Assembly: GCF_964340395.1 (NCBI RefSeq)
Contig: NC_135555.1
Location: 21,446,447 to 21,508,446, forward strand
Length of the DNA: 62,000 nucleotides
Direction: 5' to 3'
Source: Glandiceps talaboti
Taxonomy: Eukaryota > Hemichordata > Enteropneusta > Spengelidae
Below are positions 1 to 34,180 of this stretch, piece after piece; the stretch's first letter is position 1; each line of letters starts with the position of its first letter. The notes under the pieces are model-generated. The model saw only the letters and a program-made list of their open reading frames with translations, made no database searches and was not told where the DNA came from. The translations under genes and the position numbers were made by a program.

Positions 1-560
1 TTTTACCTCAAGCTAGAGGGTCAAAATGGAACATTTATTTATTCTCATGTGCACATATAATAATTTTGCACCTTCCTTGATGTGAGGTCACTCAAAGAGG
101 CGAGTGGCTTCACAACCATGGCTGATCGCTACGACACCTGCACGTGGAGCTCATCCCCCCCCCCCCCTTCTTTAACGGCACAACTTGTCTGTGAGTCGTC
201 ATGTATTGGCATTAATGTATGTTAGAGCGCGGTAATTACGATGTCGACCAAGAAATCAAATGTTCATTATTTATGTGATGTGCCTTGGCAGTAATATTCT
301 ATTTCAGGTACTGAGAATTGTGTATAAGTGAAAATATGATTTTTGGCCTGCAAGTGAATTTTAGTACATATTTGTATAGTCAGCTATTATATTTGTATTA
401 TCCTTAATATAATACACCAGTCATGAAAGTTTATTTCTTGTAGCATTATGTTATCTTATGATATTCTGGTTACTTGTGGAACACAAATTAGCAAAGGGAT
501 CATTATCAAAGGTAATGTAACACAGTTGTGTCATTTTTTGTTTTTTTACAATTTGATACA
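1..560. other. Intron (presumed) of PIGN; no gene seen
   Basis: No exon recognised. A run of 13 C residues lies at 155-167. The first 250 bases hold noticeably more CpG than the rest of the PIGN region (for example around 90-250). AT-rich, low-complexity sequence follows. Confidence 0.5.
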
Positions 561-842
561 GTAGTAACCAATGATAATGCTGTGAACATGTCATGTGATA
601 CAATGTTGACCAATGGTTATACTTTGAATGTGTCATGTGATACAAGTAACCAATGATAATGCTGTGAACATGTCATGTGATACAATGATAACACTTAGAA
701 TGTGTCATGTGATAGTAGTAACCAATGATAATGCTGTGAACATGTCATGTGATACAATGCTAACCAATGATAATGCTTTGAATGTGTCATGTGACAGTAG
801 TAACCAATGATAATGAGGTGTACATGTCATGTGATCATGTGA
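561..842 (+). repeat. Degenerate tandem repeat, unit about 40 bp, carrying CCAAT
   Basis: About six to seven copies of a unit of the form aCCAATGATAATGCTnTGAA followed by nATGTCATGTGATA. Copies alternate between a 'ctgtgaacatg' and a 'ctttgaatgtg' version. An inverted relative lies at 1591-1720. Short open frames here are artefacts of the repeat. Confidence 0.85.
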
Positions 843-1195
843 ACAAAAGCCTTGCCTTACATAAATTACATACATGCTATATACATAAAGATTTGGGACT
901 CCAATTCTTATGATCTCATCAATATTAGAATCCCAACTACTAGACTTCAAACTTTCTACATCAATCATTTAGTATTAATTTGTATTTTGAACATACAACA
1001 GTGTGTTGGAAGAACTAAAATGAAGAACTATTTAGATAAATAATAATTAACATTCAACTTCATTTGACCTGAAAAGTTTTGTGGGACAATCATAGCCATC
1101 ATTACATCATCTGCATATCAGCATGCAACAGGTAGTTGCCAAATCAAAACTTGCATAATGTTAATTGTTACATTGTACCGGAGAAATTACTTGCA
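843..1195. other. Intronic sequence, nothing recognised
   Basis: AT-rich unique-looking sequence between two repeats. No splice-bounded conserved frame was seen on either strand. Confidence 0.4.
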
Positions 1196-1395
1196 CCTAT
1201 GCTCAGCATGCATACAAGTGGTATTTGCACTGCGATATACTGAAAATCATTGTTGCATACCTGCATGAAATGATATACCAGTGAGGAGGCGATCGTTCAT
1301 TGTACACAAAAGTGTGTGATCTCACAGTATCATTTTTAAGGAAATTTGCAGTTTCGGATAAACATCTAATATAACAACCCCATACTGCGTGTGGG
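1196..1395 (+). repeat. Dispersed repeat family D, copy 1
   Basis: Matches 12752-12968 in the same orientation. Shared blocks in order are gtggtatttgcactgc, catacctgcatg, a GGAAATTTnnnCGTnTC-type segment, taaacat..taata and aaccccat. Divergence is high, so these are old copies. Confidence 0.7.
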
Positions 1396-1590
1396 TAATT
1401 GTGTGTGTTTGTACTTGTGCTTGCAGTGTTTCCTGCTTCATTTTCATGATATGTTGTACAGTAGATAAAGAGAATGAACTCATGTGAAATGTCATAAACT
1501 GGTAAACAGAGGATAAATTCATTTGATTTTATTAGAAGATATTTAAATTATATGCATAATAAGTTCTAGTAATATGCAGATTTGACGTAC

Positions 1591-1720
1591 ACTGCATTAT
1601 CATTGGCTGTTGTATTATCACATGACATTCAAAGTATTATCATTGGTTGATGTATCTCATACATGTTTAGTGTAGTATAATTGGTTAAAATTTTATCACA
1701 TAACATGTTCATTGCTGCAT
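1591..1720 (-). repeat. Inverted relative of the CCAAT-bearing repeat
   Basis: The reverse complement contains accaatgataatactttga, tgtcatgtgataat and ccaatgataatgcagt, matching the unit of the array at 561-842. Two to three degenerate units are present. Confidence 0.75.
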
Positions 1721-1889
1721 TTTTCCGAGGTTCTCACATTAGCATTATCCTCTCAGTGGAGCCTTTTGTTCATGGCCAACTTTTTCTATGAGCAATGGCA
1801 GATAAATATTTTTCTCACAAAAATTTTAAGTCTAATCTGAAGTAGTCCTTTAAAGCCAAATCAATGGTATTCAGACTGGATTCGATTAG

Positions 1890-2150
1890 AAAGATTCTTA
1901 ATCTGAAAACTTCTCTTTTTCAGTATGTTGGAGTCTCACTAGTTGTATTCAGAAAGGAATTATTTAGAATCTAAATCAGGCTTTTTTGGCTGTCACGTTT
2001 ACTCTCGTTTGTTCTTTTTTGAGCGTCTGTTACAAGTGGTATTCATAAATGAATAAATTAAAATGAGAATCTCACTCTGAAAAATCTTATATTTAGCATT
2101 TTTGATTTGATAGATTCTTACTAGTGGTATTCATATAAGAATCTGAATCT
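1890..2150. repeat. Degenerate internal repeats just upstream of a PIGN exon
   Basis: The phrase 'gtggtattcata..agaatctgaatctgaaa' recurs in diverged form about four times (near 1900, 1940-1975, 2036-2090 and 2125-2155). No coding potential. Confidence 0.5.
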
Positions 2151-2189
2151 GAAAATAAGTCCACCTTTTGTTTTCTTTCTCCTTAACAG

Positions 2190-22294
<20,105 letters not shown>

Positions 22295-22547
22295 AAGACA
22301 CGCACACAGAGTGTATCCAGACATTTAAAGTTGTCAATATGAATGTACTGTATTAGAACCATAGCCAAAAACATATGCAGTTGAAATATTTAGAGCACAG
22401 GATACTGGCCCTATTTGAAGGAATGAAGCTTTTCAGTGTACATGCAACGTATTAGAACCCAAAAAATATGTAATTAAAAATTAAGAACACAGGATCCAGT
22501 CTTAAATGTGATAACAATTTCTTACTGGATAAAGCATCTATTTATTA

Positions 22548-22903
22548 AAAGTGGCACAGGCTGAATTTATCAACTTTTTACTCAAAGTGAAAATACTTAC
22601 TTAAAACCATGATTAAGCTATTGTAGTGTAATGTTAATGATGCATTCCTTCTACAACGTTATGATTGTCGTCCATCAGTGTAAGAACATTTCATCATGTT
22701 GAAGGGATTTCCTAAAAAAATTTATATGTATAAAAAATTGTGTCATCAGATGATTTAAAAATTATATCTCTGTACCAGGTTTGAGATTAGACAATGGCAA
22801 AAGATGGTTAAGTATACTTCAGATAAGTAATGTACCTTTTGTATATGCAGCTAGAGTTATGCTCAGAAACATCTAAACTGAGCTTGTGCCCCTGTAACTA
22901 CAG
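22548..22903 (+). repeat. Dispersed repeat family E, copy 1
   Basis: Matches 51031-51366 over about 340 bp in the same orientation. Shared blocks in order: tggcacaggctgaattta/tggcacaagctgagttta, 'aaaaccatgaataa'-type, 'taccaggttt', 'atggttaagtat', and a closing 'ctaaac' then 'ttgtgccc'. It lies directly downstream of PIGN and may be part of its 3' UTR. Confidence 0.75.
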
Positions 22904-23084
22904 TTTTATAAACTTATGGACTCTAACATCCCACACTCTAATACCACTGTCTGAGTTTTAAAATGATATATGGTACACAATTAGGCCAAACATTCTCCTG
23001 TCTTGCCACAACAAAAAGTTGATTTGATAAAGATTCATGAAAGTGAGCATAAAATAATAGACATGTTAGACGATGAAACAAATA

Positions 23085-23290
23085 ATACAGAACAGTACAA
23101 TGCAGTACAATACAGAACAATACAGAACAGTACAGTATAGTACAATACAGTACAGTACAGAACAATACAGAACAGTACAGTATAGTACAGAACAGTACAG
23201 TATAGTACAATACAGTACAGTACAGTACAGTACAGTGTACAGTACAGTACAGTGCAGTACAGTATAGCACAGTGCAGAACAGTACTGGTA
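23085..23290. repeat. Pentanucleotide array (ACAGT/ACAAT)n
   Basis: About 40 units of five bases, mostly acagt, acaat, acaga and atagt, with local 25-bp and 30-bp higher-order duplications. All overlapping frames rich in YCTVL or QYSTV are artefacts. Confidence 0.95.
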
Positions 23291-25630
23291 AAAGTAGTGT
23301 AAAGTAAAACAAATGCCAACTGACACAACCATCCAAATAAAAGAAAAAAATGATTAAAAAAACTATGGAAATAAAGAATTTGGAAATGAAAAAAAGAAAA
23401 TAGTACATGATGGGTGTAGTAGTGTAATATGAACAGAATGCAATTGTCGCTATCTTTCCCATTCTAAGAATGAAGAATTGTAATACAACAACAACAGAAA
23501 ATGGTGAAATATGAAAATAAAAAACTTGGGTAGCAGTTGTACAACATGAAGAAGATGCAAACTGATGCAATCTTTACCAATGTGAAAGAAGACAGAAGAT
23601 TTTTTTTTTTTTTTTAAAAAGATAAAATACAGAATCATGAAATATAAGAGAACAAACACATGTTTTTAAGTTTGTCTTTGGATAAACAGTTTCTTGGGGA
23701 AAAAAAGACAACAAGTGTATATTGAGACAAGAACCAATAGGAAACATAAAAAGGAGACACACAAGACATTGGAATAATTAAAAAAAGAATTTAGGATGGT
23801 TGATATTGGTCAAGTCTTACAGAATATTAAACAATTTTGCTGTAGTACTGACACTTTAGTTTTTGTCAAATGTGTAATAGTTTACTTACTTTAGAATTTT
23901 TGCTTTTCACACTTACAATTTGTTTTGTCAATTTTCTCTACCAATGTACAGTTTACACAGAACTTTATTATACATTACTTTCCTGTGAAAATATTATTTC
24001 AAAATTAAATTTCGATCAGAATATTTTTTTACTTAAACTTTTTTAACTTTATCTGCATCACTTGGTAAATCATTGAAAGTAAAAATTAATACAAAACTGG
24101 CAATCGCTTATGTCAATCAATATTAGAGCTTTGAAAATAAAAATTTTGTTACTTTTAGCAAGTAAATATCTCAGAACCATTGCATAATATAGTTTTTAAA
24201 GGATTTAATTTTTACTAAGAATAAGAATTTTCTGTTTTGCTTCAGGATGGACATAATTTCTGTTATTTTAGAAAGGTATATATGGTAAATATGAGTAAAC
24301 AAGTTATTTAACTTTATTGCAGCAGGAAAAAAATAGACAAAAATATAGTAGCAATTAATTCCAAAATAAAATGTTACTTAGTTTTTCACAGTACTATTTA
24401 CTGAATTATATTTTTGTCAATATGAGAATGAATATTTGGGGACTCTGGGTTTATAGTATCAAATGAAAATTTCTACTCATAGAGTTAAAAAAAAAACTTG
24501 GCAAAAAGATCCCAAATTTTCATTGATCTCTTGTAAGTCTTGGCAAATTCAGCAAAATTTGAGATTTGCTTCAAAGAATGTTTTTGACTCTGTGAGTAAA
24601 CATTTTCATGTCAAATTTGTCAACTTGAGTTGTGTTTTTGTAACTGTATGATAACAATATTATTACTTGTTTCCATGACTACAGAGTTGGTATATAACTT
24701 CTACTAGTCTGGATTTCATCAAAGTAGTGTATTTATTATGTTTTTCCTCATATATGTCAGTTTTTGTTAAAAATACAAACAACCTACTTGTCAAAGTCAT
24801 GCACCAATATTGTACATGCTACAAGAATTGTCTTTCAGTTTTCTGTATATATAGGATGTACAGTAATAGATACTGGCAATTTTCACTTATTTCACTGGAA
24901 AATAAAGATGCAAAAATATTAAAGCTTGACTAAACTTAGCCTTACTGTGCATTAACACAGTGTACCAGTCTGGCAATTAGTACAAATTAGTCTTTTAGAA
25001 CCAACTGAAAACTGTAAAATCGCAAAATTTTCCAGTAGGACAAGTACCTATGTTTTCAGTAATATTTCATCTTGATTTTAAAACATTTCATGAAATGAAT
25101 TGCCCAAGACTCAGAGAGAACTTTCACTGCCTGTATCTCTCAACCGCAAATCATAAACTTTTTCTTTCGAACAAAAAATGTCCTTTTTCACAATTTTTCA
25201 TGATGTTGTTTTTCATCTTGGCAGACATTATATTTTATATGTGCACTTCACAGTATACTATGCAAATGAGAAGTTACAACCTTGAACTTCGGAGTCGTGA
25301 ACACAGAGAGATTGCCGCATCAAAGGGTGATCAAAGAGATCTTATATTAATCAAGGCTACATTTATTTGGAAAACTTCATCAGTGAAATTACAGGTTTCA
25401 CAGCTGTGTTTAGTTTTTATATTACTGTGAAATCGCAGACATGATCGGCTTTTAGAAGAAATAAAAACCATGAACAGGAAATTAGATATGTATACTTTTC
25501 TAAATGCGAAGTAATGGCCCTGTCTTTCGTTTTGCTCAAAATTTTAAAGTAAAAAAGCGTAGAAGTATAACTTCATCAAACAGCAACAACAAAAACAAAT
25601 ATGGCTGTCAATACTAACTGCATAGAAAGT
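23291..25630. other. Intergenic, no supported gene
   Basis: AT-rich with T and A runs (for example 23600-23616). A 126-codon frame at 25050-25430 begins with hydrophobic low-complexity residues and resembles no family I know. CpG begins to rise near 25290. Confidence 0.45.
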
Positions 25631-25860
25631 GCCATACGCCTAGATATTTTTGCCAATACCAAGTTTTGCCATGTTACAGTCCTCAATTCGTTTCCAAAAA
25701 TTAATTTTTACGAATTATTGAGTCTAGTGTATTGTGTTTATGTACAAACATAAATTTTAGTCGCTACTTATATTCGCATTTGTGTTTTCCAGCAAAGACA
25801 AAAATAAATTAGTCTTTAGTGAAAATTTCAAAGATTTGTATTATTTCAAAAAATATAACA
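25631..25860 (+). repeat. Dispersed repeat family F, copy 2
   Basis: Same order of blocks as 18188-18390, ending 'attttagtcgctacttata' and a 'gttttccag..aaag' segment. Confidence 0.65.
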
Positions 25861-25909
25861 TCTGAAAGTTGTGCTATTTAACAAAGCAACAGGTAAGAAA
25901 ATGAAAGCC

Positions 25910-26048
25910 GTTTACGGCGCTGATGTGTCACCCAGATAGCTCTCGTGTTCCCGAAGTTTACGGCGCTGATGTGTTACTCCGATAACTCATATTCCTAAGG
26001 TTTACGGCGCCGATGTGTTATACTCCGATAGTTGTCGTGTTCCAGTGT
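25910..26048 (+). repeat. Three-copy tandem repeat, 44-46 bp, CpG-rich
   Basis: Units start at about 25910, 25956 and 26000 with gtttacggcgctgatgtgtt, then a ccgatag..tcgtgttcc tail. This is far richer in CG than the surrounding DNA. A further 'gggcgccgtgaac' lies at about 26080. Confidence 0.88.
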
Positions 26049-26748
26049 CCCGAGGTGTACCAGTTATCCAAGTAACGCATGGGCGCCGTGAACAAGCTGT
26101 ATCATGAAATGGAAGTCAAAGAAAAGAAATTCAGGTGTTTTCTGGTTTTCTTTGTCATTTTACTTGGTATGTAAAAGTTTCATACTTGTTTTTGTCGTAT
26201 CTTATCATCATTGTATGTCCAGAAATTTCAACTACTTTTAAAAGCAAATAACACAATATCAAACTCCAATTAATTGAAAAGTATCAACATTTCTTTTGTA
26301 AGCTTGATAAATTTTTAAATTTCAATGAAATACTATTATAATTTGTAGTAATTTTGACAGATATAAATAGATCTAGTTATAGTAATACACAGAATGTAAA
26401 TGTTTCTATATCAGCTAGGGAGTGTAAATTCACAGTTTCAGATACTTAAGAATTTAAGCTAGGAAAACTTGTAGACCAATATTTTATAAACGTAAGTAGT
26501 TACAGATGATGTTACAAAGATCTGTATGTGTAAATATTGTTTCATGCAAGGAGATCATCAACATTATAATTTATTAGACAATGTTTGTCTTTTTCAGAGA
26601 CGTCGTGTTTCAGTGTAAAAGAAGATTACTGTAACACAGGCTGTAAACTTTTGCAATTGTTCGTTAATCCTTTCCTCCGCAATGTACGCCAAACCTTTAC
26701 ACTGAAAACTGATTAATCCGACGGTCACTTGTAATTATTACTTAGACG
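26049..26748. other. Intergenic, nothing recognised
   Basis: No conserved frame. CpG is moderately frequent compared with the PIGN region. Confidence 0.4.
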
Positions 26749-26840
26749 TTGGTGGGGGTGGGGATGGTGGTGGTGGTGGTGGTGGTGGTGGTGGTGGTGG
26801 TGGTGGTGGTGGTGGTGGTGGCGGCGGCGGCGGCGGCGGT
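26749..26840. repeat. (GGT)n-(GGC)n trinucleotide tract
   Basis: About 75 bp of GGT followed by about 18 bp of GGC. The same-phase transition suggests point mutation and spreading within one tract. Confidence 0.95.
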
Positions 26841-27041
26841 AGTTATACTTAGGAGAACATTTGAGACGACGACATGGTATGCTCGGGCTGTTTAAAAAGC
26901 GGCCTGAACCGGGAGTGTGACTTTTTTCGATTTATCCGTAACCAAAAAATTACGTCATTCGTCACTTTTACATGATCATAAACGAATTTCTTATTAGAGC
27001 TGTACTTTTTCCCTTTTAAGCTAAAAAAACCTCGGGTACAA

Positions 27042-27370
27042 GGATATCGTCAAAATTATTTCGGCGGGAAAATATTATTCTGAAGATATTAACAGCAAGT
27101 CGAATTTGTTTTACGGAAAAAACAATTTTTAAAATGTCGTCAAAATTATTTCAACGGGATTCTTAAGAGGTGAACAATAAACCAAAAAATCCAACATAAG
27201 CATGTCGCCAAAATAAGACTTTAATTTCGATTTCGCTGGGAAAATTTGTGAATCTGAAGAGGTTAACAATACTTCGAAAAAAATTGCTGTACGAAAAATA
27301 ATCAGAAGCAAGAATATCGTCAAAAAAAATTTCGGCGGGAAAATGCGTAATTCTGAAGAGTTTAACAATA
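27042..27370 (+). repeat. Degenerate tandem repeat with E2F-like sites
   Basis: Four units start near 27042, 27132, 27200 and 27312. The full form is atcgtcaaaattatttcggc then gggaaaat and 'ttctgaagagnttaacaata'. GGCGGGAAA, the E2F consensus core, is intact at 27063-27071 and 27334-27342 and degraded in the other two units (acgggattc, cgctgggaaaa). Regulatory function is unproven. Confidence 0.75.
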
Positions 27371-27855
27371 TATCGACAGTGTCTCGGTGAATTATTTATA
27401 TCGTGATGCTAGAAATGCCTTGATGGCTAGATAATGAGTGAGTGGGGGAGATGAAATCATCCAGACATTATCATTAATATAATTAAAACGAGATCTAAAG
27501 TACGGAATTGAAGTGATTGTGGGTAAGGTTGGCCCACGGGTCAACTGCAGTTTGTCTCCATTTCAGATATTAAAATGAAAGATGAAATCTGATAAGGGTT
27601 TCCCACCTAAAGGTGATGATATCAATGTTTTGTACGTACGCATGTACATACGTCGTGGGTCATTCCCATAGTTTTGTTGCTTGTACAGACAGCCATGTTC
27701 GCTGTTTAATGTTTGTCATTTAAAAAGTCTTTTGTTGGTTAGCTACTTGTTGGAAACGTAAGTTATTTGGTGTAAATGTAAAGTTCGCTATTTTCTGTTT
27801 GTCTATGAAATGAAGTCTACTGGTGCACTTAGCTGCAACAATTGTAGCGTTAGTA
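27371..27855. other. Intergenic, nothing recognised
   Basis: No conserved frame or repeat was noticed. Confidence 0.4.
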
Positions 27856-28332
27856 TTATTTTTTTAGCTTTATATCGTTCCTGGGTTCGCATGTAATTCT
27901 TTTTTGAGTGCGAACCCAGAACGATAAAAAGGCTAAGAAACAAAGAGTAACACTTTTATTATTACAGCCACGGGTCGCGTTGATTTGGATAAACGATACC
28001 ACGTCAGCAGTAGTAACTTCTAGAAGTCGTAACTTCTTGTCTGGAAATTTTACAGATATGTACGGTCGAGCATTGGAAAACTTCAAGTTTATTCCGAATA
28101 AATTTGGATACGACATCGAGATCATTTCTGTGAAATGTGGTATATTGAATATATATTGACAAATAAAACTATAGAGCTGATGTATTTGAATATCCAACCA
28201 ACTACCGTTCAATTCTTGTTGAATAAAAGCAGCCTCCATTTTCTTATTTAACCTCCTTTTCCTACCATCCGTCGTTCCCAAGGTAGAATTTGCCGGACGT
28301 TTACTACTATTTCTTTTTCCTTTATAATTCAC
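27856..28332 (-). other. Open frame of 158 codons, doubtful
   Basis: The minus-strand frame starts MNYKGKRNSSKRPANSTLGT, continues with a basic segment (GRKRRLNKKMEAAF) and a mixed hydrophobic part, and ends inside the hairpin at 27861-27940. It is longer than chance frames nearby, but I recognise no domain, and an antisense frame of 83 codons overlaps it. It could be a remnant of a mobile element whose terminal hairpin lies at 27861; it may equally be noise. Confidence 0.15.
27861..27940. repeat. Near-perfect hairpin, about 31-bp arms
   Basis: Left arm 27861-27891 (agctttatatcgttcctggg then ttcgca) and right arm 27909-27940 (tgcgaaccca then gaacgat and ggctaagaaa) are inverse copies with few mismatches and a 17-base loop. 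The AT ends and GC-rich inner stem could be the end of an inverted-repeat element or a structured transcript. Confidence 0.85.
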
Positions 28333-31018
<2,686 letters not shown>

Positions 31019-32136
31019 AGAGCGTGACACACTGGGTAATAAGAAAATATCATGGCAACCATATAAGTAAATGAAAGCACTAAATATAAACAAACTTAAA
31101 CCAAATGTCTACATTGTATGTTTGTTGGTATACGTAGTACTTTTGAAGTTGTGGGTATCACCATATCCTTCCATGGAACCATAAGTGAACATAGCCAATA
31201 AGTAGACAAAGTAATGACAACGAAAATAACTTTAAGACCAAAAAGATAACAAAAAAGAAAAGTCAATGAAATAAGAAAATTATATAAACATTCATCAACA
31301 TTGTTACTTCCTTCAGACTTATATGTTTCACAAAAAGTTTGGCTTTCAGGATTTTATTTTTTAATTTGAAATGTCCTATTCCTCTCACACTTTGATACAA
31401 ATTGTTATTCTTCAGGGATAAAACACATTTTTTTATCTGGTATAAAACACGTATAGCATGTAAGAAATTAATTTTGTCTTTACGGAGCCTTTCCTCAAGG
31501 TTCGAGAAGTATAATCGAAAGTGTGTTCTAGCAAGTCCTTTTTATTGTCATACGAAATGTGAATCGACTTAGATTTTTAGCAATGATCCCAATACGTATT
31601 GTTCTATTGTGTCTCCTAATTAGAATAGAAACTATTAAGTTGAAAGAACTTTGTAATGAAATAAAGGCCCCTTAGTAGTGGCACACTTAAACTGTTGCAA
31701 AACAAAACCTGTAAGATGGACAAGAGGGACTCGGAGAAATAGAGGCTTTTGAGAAATGTGTAGAAAATGAACAAAGTATATTATATAGGATTAAAAAATG
31801 AAAAATAAAAGTAAGATATTACAAATATTTGTGCATACTGTGGGAAAAAGTGTACTTTCGGTTTGTGATTATTCTAACTATGTATTTGTCTCTACCACAA
31901 ATTAAGTATAAGTGAAAATGTCTATCAATATTTCCGATTACAAAATATGTCTTTTTAAATATCTATTTTTTAATTTTGAGCAGAAATTATAATTCCCCTT
32001 TTATTCAACTTTATAAAAAAAAATTGTTTGTGTAGTGCGTCCTTTTCTGTTTGGTTATGTCATTTATTACTGTTCAGAGAGATAACAAGGTAGTAAATGA
32101 CACGAGACTGCGCAGTGCAATACAACAGAAATAGAC
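31019..32136. other. Intergenic, nothing recognised
   Basis: AT-rich. No conserved frame. Confidence 0.4.
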
Positions 32137-32146
32137 TTATAATAAT

Positions 32147-32182
<36 letters not shown>

Positions 32183-32210
32183 AATAATATCATAATAATA
32201 ATAATAATAA
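32137..32210. repeat. (ATC)n/(ATA)n trinucleotide tract
   Basis: ATC units at about 32145-32180 flanked on both sides by ATA units. Confidence 0.93.
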
Positions 32211-33600
32211 CACCTGCAAATAAATTTTAAAAAGCAAGACAAGTGGTCAAATATGTCTCCTAAATCCTAGTGGATTACGTGGGGTCAGAGAGAGGCGGTG
32301 ACGGCACGTTTTACAGGGTACGCATACCACGAAAACGTCTGGTTGAACTTTCCTCGTCGATGTTGACAACACCACACTTAGTAAATTTCTAAGATGGGCG
32401 ACTATCTTTCGGATAAGTCAGTGACGTGTGCCGTATTCCACAACTCTTTGCCAATATTCAAGACTGTAGAGAGAGAAAAAAAAATAATATAGATTAAATG
32501 CCACGAGTTTGTACACATATAAGTATTTTACTGCCATCATGCGTGATGGAGATCTTCAAAGCGCGCGAGTCCGTGACATGACTGACACCCTCCCTGCTGA
32601 TACACAAACAGACGGCGAGTACTGGTATTAATTTCTGAAAATATTAAAAACAAATCTATAGAGATAAAATAAAATGATAAAGTATTGATATGAAGTGTGA
32701 AATACAACCTTTAATAACTACTGATCGTACGATTTTACTTCAAGGGTACAACGCCAATGGTTTTAGAGTTTTAATTTACGCTTTATAGCCACGTCAGAAA
32801 GTTATCGATTGGTTATTTGATACATGTCCCGTTAACAGGTGGGGGTATGGCTTTGTTAAGCACGTCTTGATTGAGAAAGTTGAACACGTCCACGGAGTTA
32901 GATGCGATTAATAATTATGAATACAATTTTGTGGTCTAGACACCATATTGGAGTAATCATATTTAGTGTATATTAAAGGAGTTAGCGGTGCCTAGAATAA
33001 TACATAGACTGGGCGACACTGGATGCCACGCAATCATTACCTCGCCCCTTGTCGTACATTGCACCATTTCTGCGTCGTTTTCCTGCATGAAATAACAACA
33101 AACAAAAAATTGGTAATGCATTAAGTGCTTTTTCGGGCCAAGCGTTAGTTAAACAATACAACATTGAGGAGATTTTTGGCAAGGAAAGAAGGGGGAAACG
33201 TTCGGTGGCTGGTGAGTGGGCGGGGATAATGAGTGGCGAAACAGCTGTAGTAATAGCGACGATCTGCTGCCAAATCTCTGCTGTTTTTAGCCGCTGTTGC
33301 AAAAATGTAATAATGTTTCATCGAAGATGAACTCAATTTGAACAAATTCAATATTGTTCGTACGGCGAAGTCACGAAAGCAATCAATGCGGAGGCCTGGT
33401 CGCGTAAGACCAGAAGCCAGTCAACTGTCAATTTACATGGTTAGCTCGAGTTGAACTATGTGTACAGTGCACAGCGCCAGCACAAGCCATTGTTTGAATT
33501 TTTCTCACGTACCTGCAAGAAATGCGCGTCAAATTATTTCCTTACTCCTTGGACTTTACGTTCTATTTTAAGTCAATTGAAAATAGAAATAAAAGGGTTA
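32211..33600. other. Intergenic, CpG-rich, no supported gene
   Basis: CpG-dense segments (for example 32280-32420 and 32540-32610). Minus-strand frames at 32982-33351 have no family resemblance. Confidence 0.4.
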
Positions 33601-34180
33601 TATTAATATGTGTAAGCACACTGCTTTAGTGTGTTTGGGTCGAGGTTGCTATTGCCTCGGTTTGAAAATCCTGTGTACTTTGTCTACCATTCACAGAACG
33701 AGGAGATAATACTTATGCGCGAAACAGAAGTTTCAATGGACGGGCTAAATATGGTTTCTAGTTCGGGGACCTGCCTGCAAATTTCATGCGGTTTTGGAGC
33801 AACAGGTTACAGCTGGAAATCGGCTGCAAACGTTCAAAAAAAGACGAATTTGGGGGGATTGCGGTTTTTTTCCGAACTGATGTCGACAGCAGCTGCAGCC
33901 TGGAGTTAGTTTGGTTAAAAAACCAGAGAAATAAAACAGTGTGTGGGAGGAAGAACACTGTGCGCACTCTGCGGCCAGTGGTACAGCTGGGAAAGGTCAC
34001 CATCACAGAGTCCCCCTAAAAACTTTTTAAAAAGTTCTAATTGGGAAAATTTTATGTGTATACACCGCGTTGTGGGAAAGGGGACATGTGTCCGTTGCGG
34101 GTTTACGAAGCTTCGTACGTGCGCCCATCTGTAATGAGTGGGCGTAGGGCCTTTGTACCGCAATGCTTGCGCTTTTTATG
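33600..34180. promoter_or_regulatory. Candidate upstream regulatory region of CBFB
   Basis: GC-balanced complex sequence about 3 kb upstream of CBFB. It contains a CSL/Su(H)-type TGTGGGAA at 34071-34078, several cagctg/cagcag E-box cores around 33880-33900 and 33983, and the RUNX-like complement CCAGTGGT near 33974. Overlapping frames on both strands look like consequences of the composition. Role inferred only. Confidence 0.22.

Noticed and set aside
22938-23570. 210-codon minus-strand frame rich in YCTVLYC
   Set aside because: It reads across the pentanucleotide array and A/T runs; low complexity with no domain.
25050-25430. 126-codon plus-strand frame
   Set aside because: No known domain and low-complexity start. 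A GC-richer stretch (SREHREIAASKGDQRD) is too short to judge. No splice or promoter support.
27908-28159. Plus-strand 83-codon frame with an acceptor-like tttattattacag
   Set aside because: It overlaps antisense to another frame of equal quality, and no domain was recognised.
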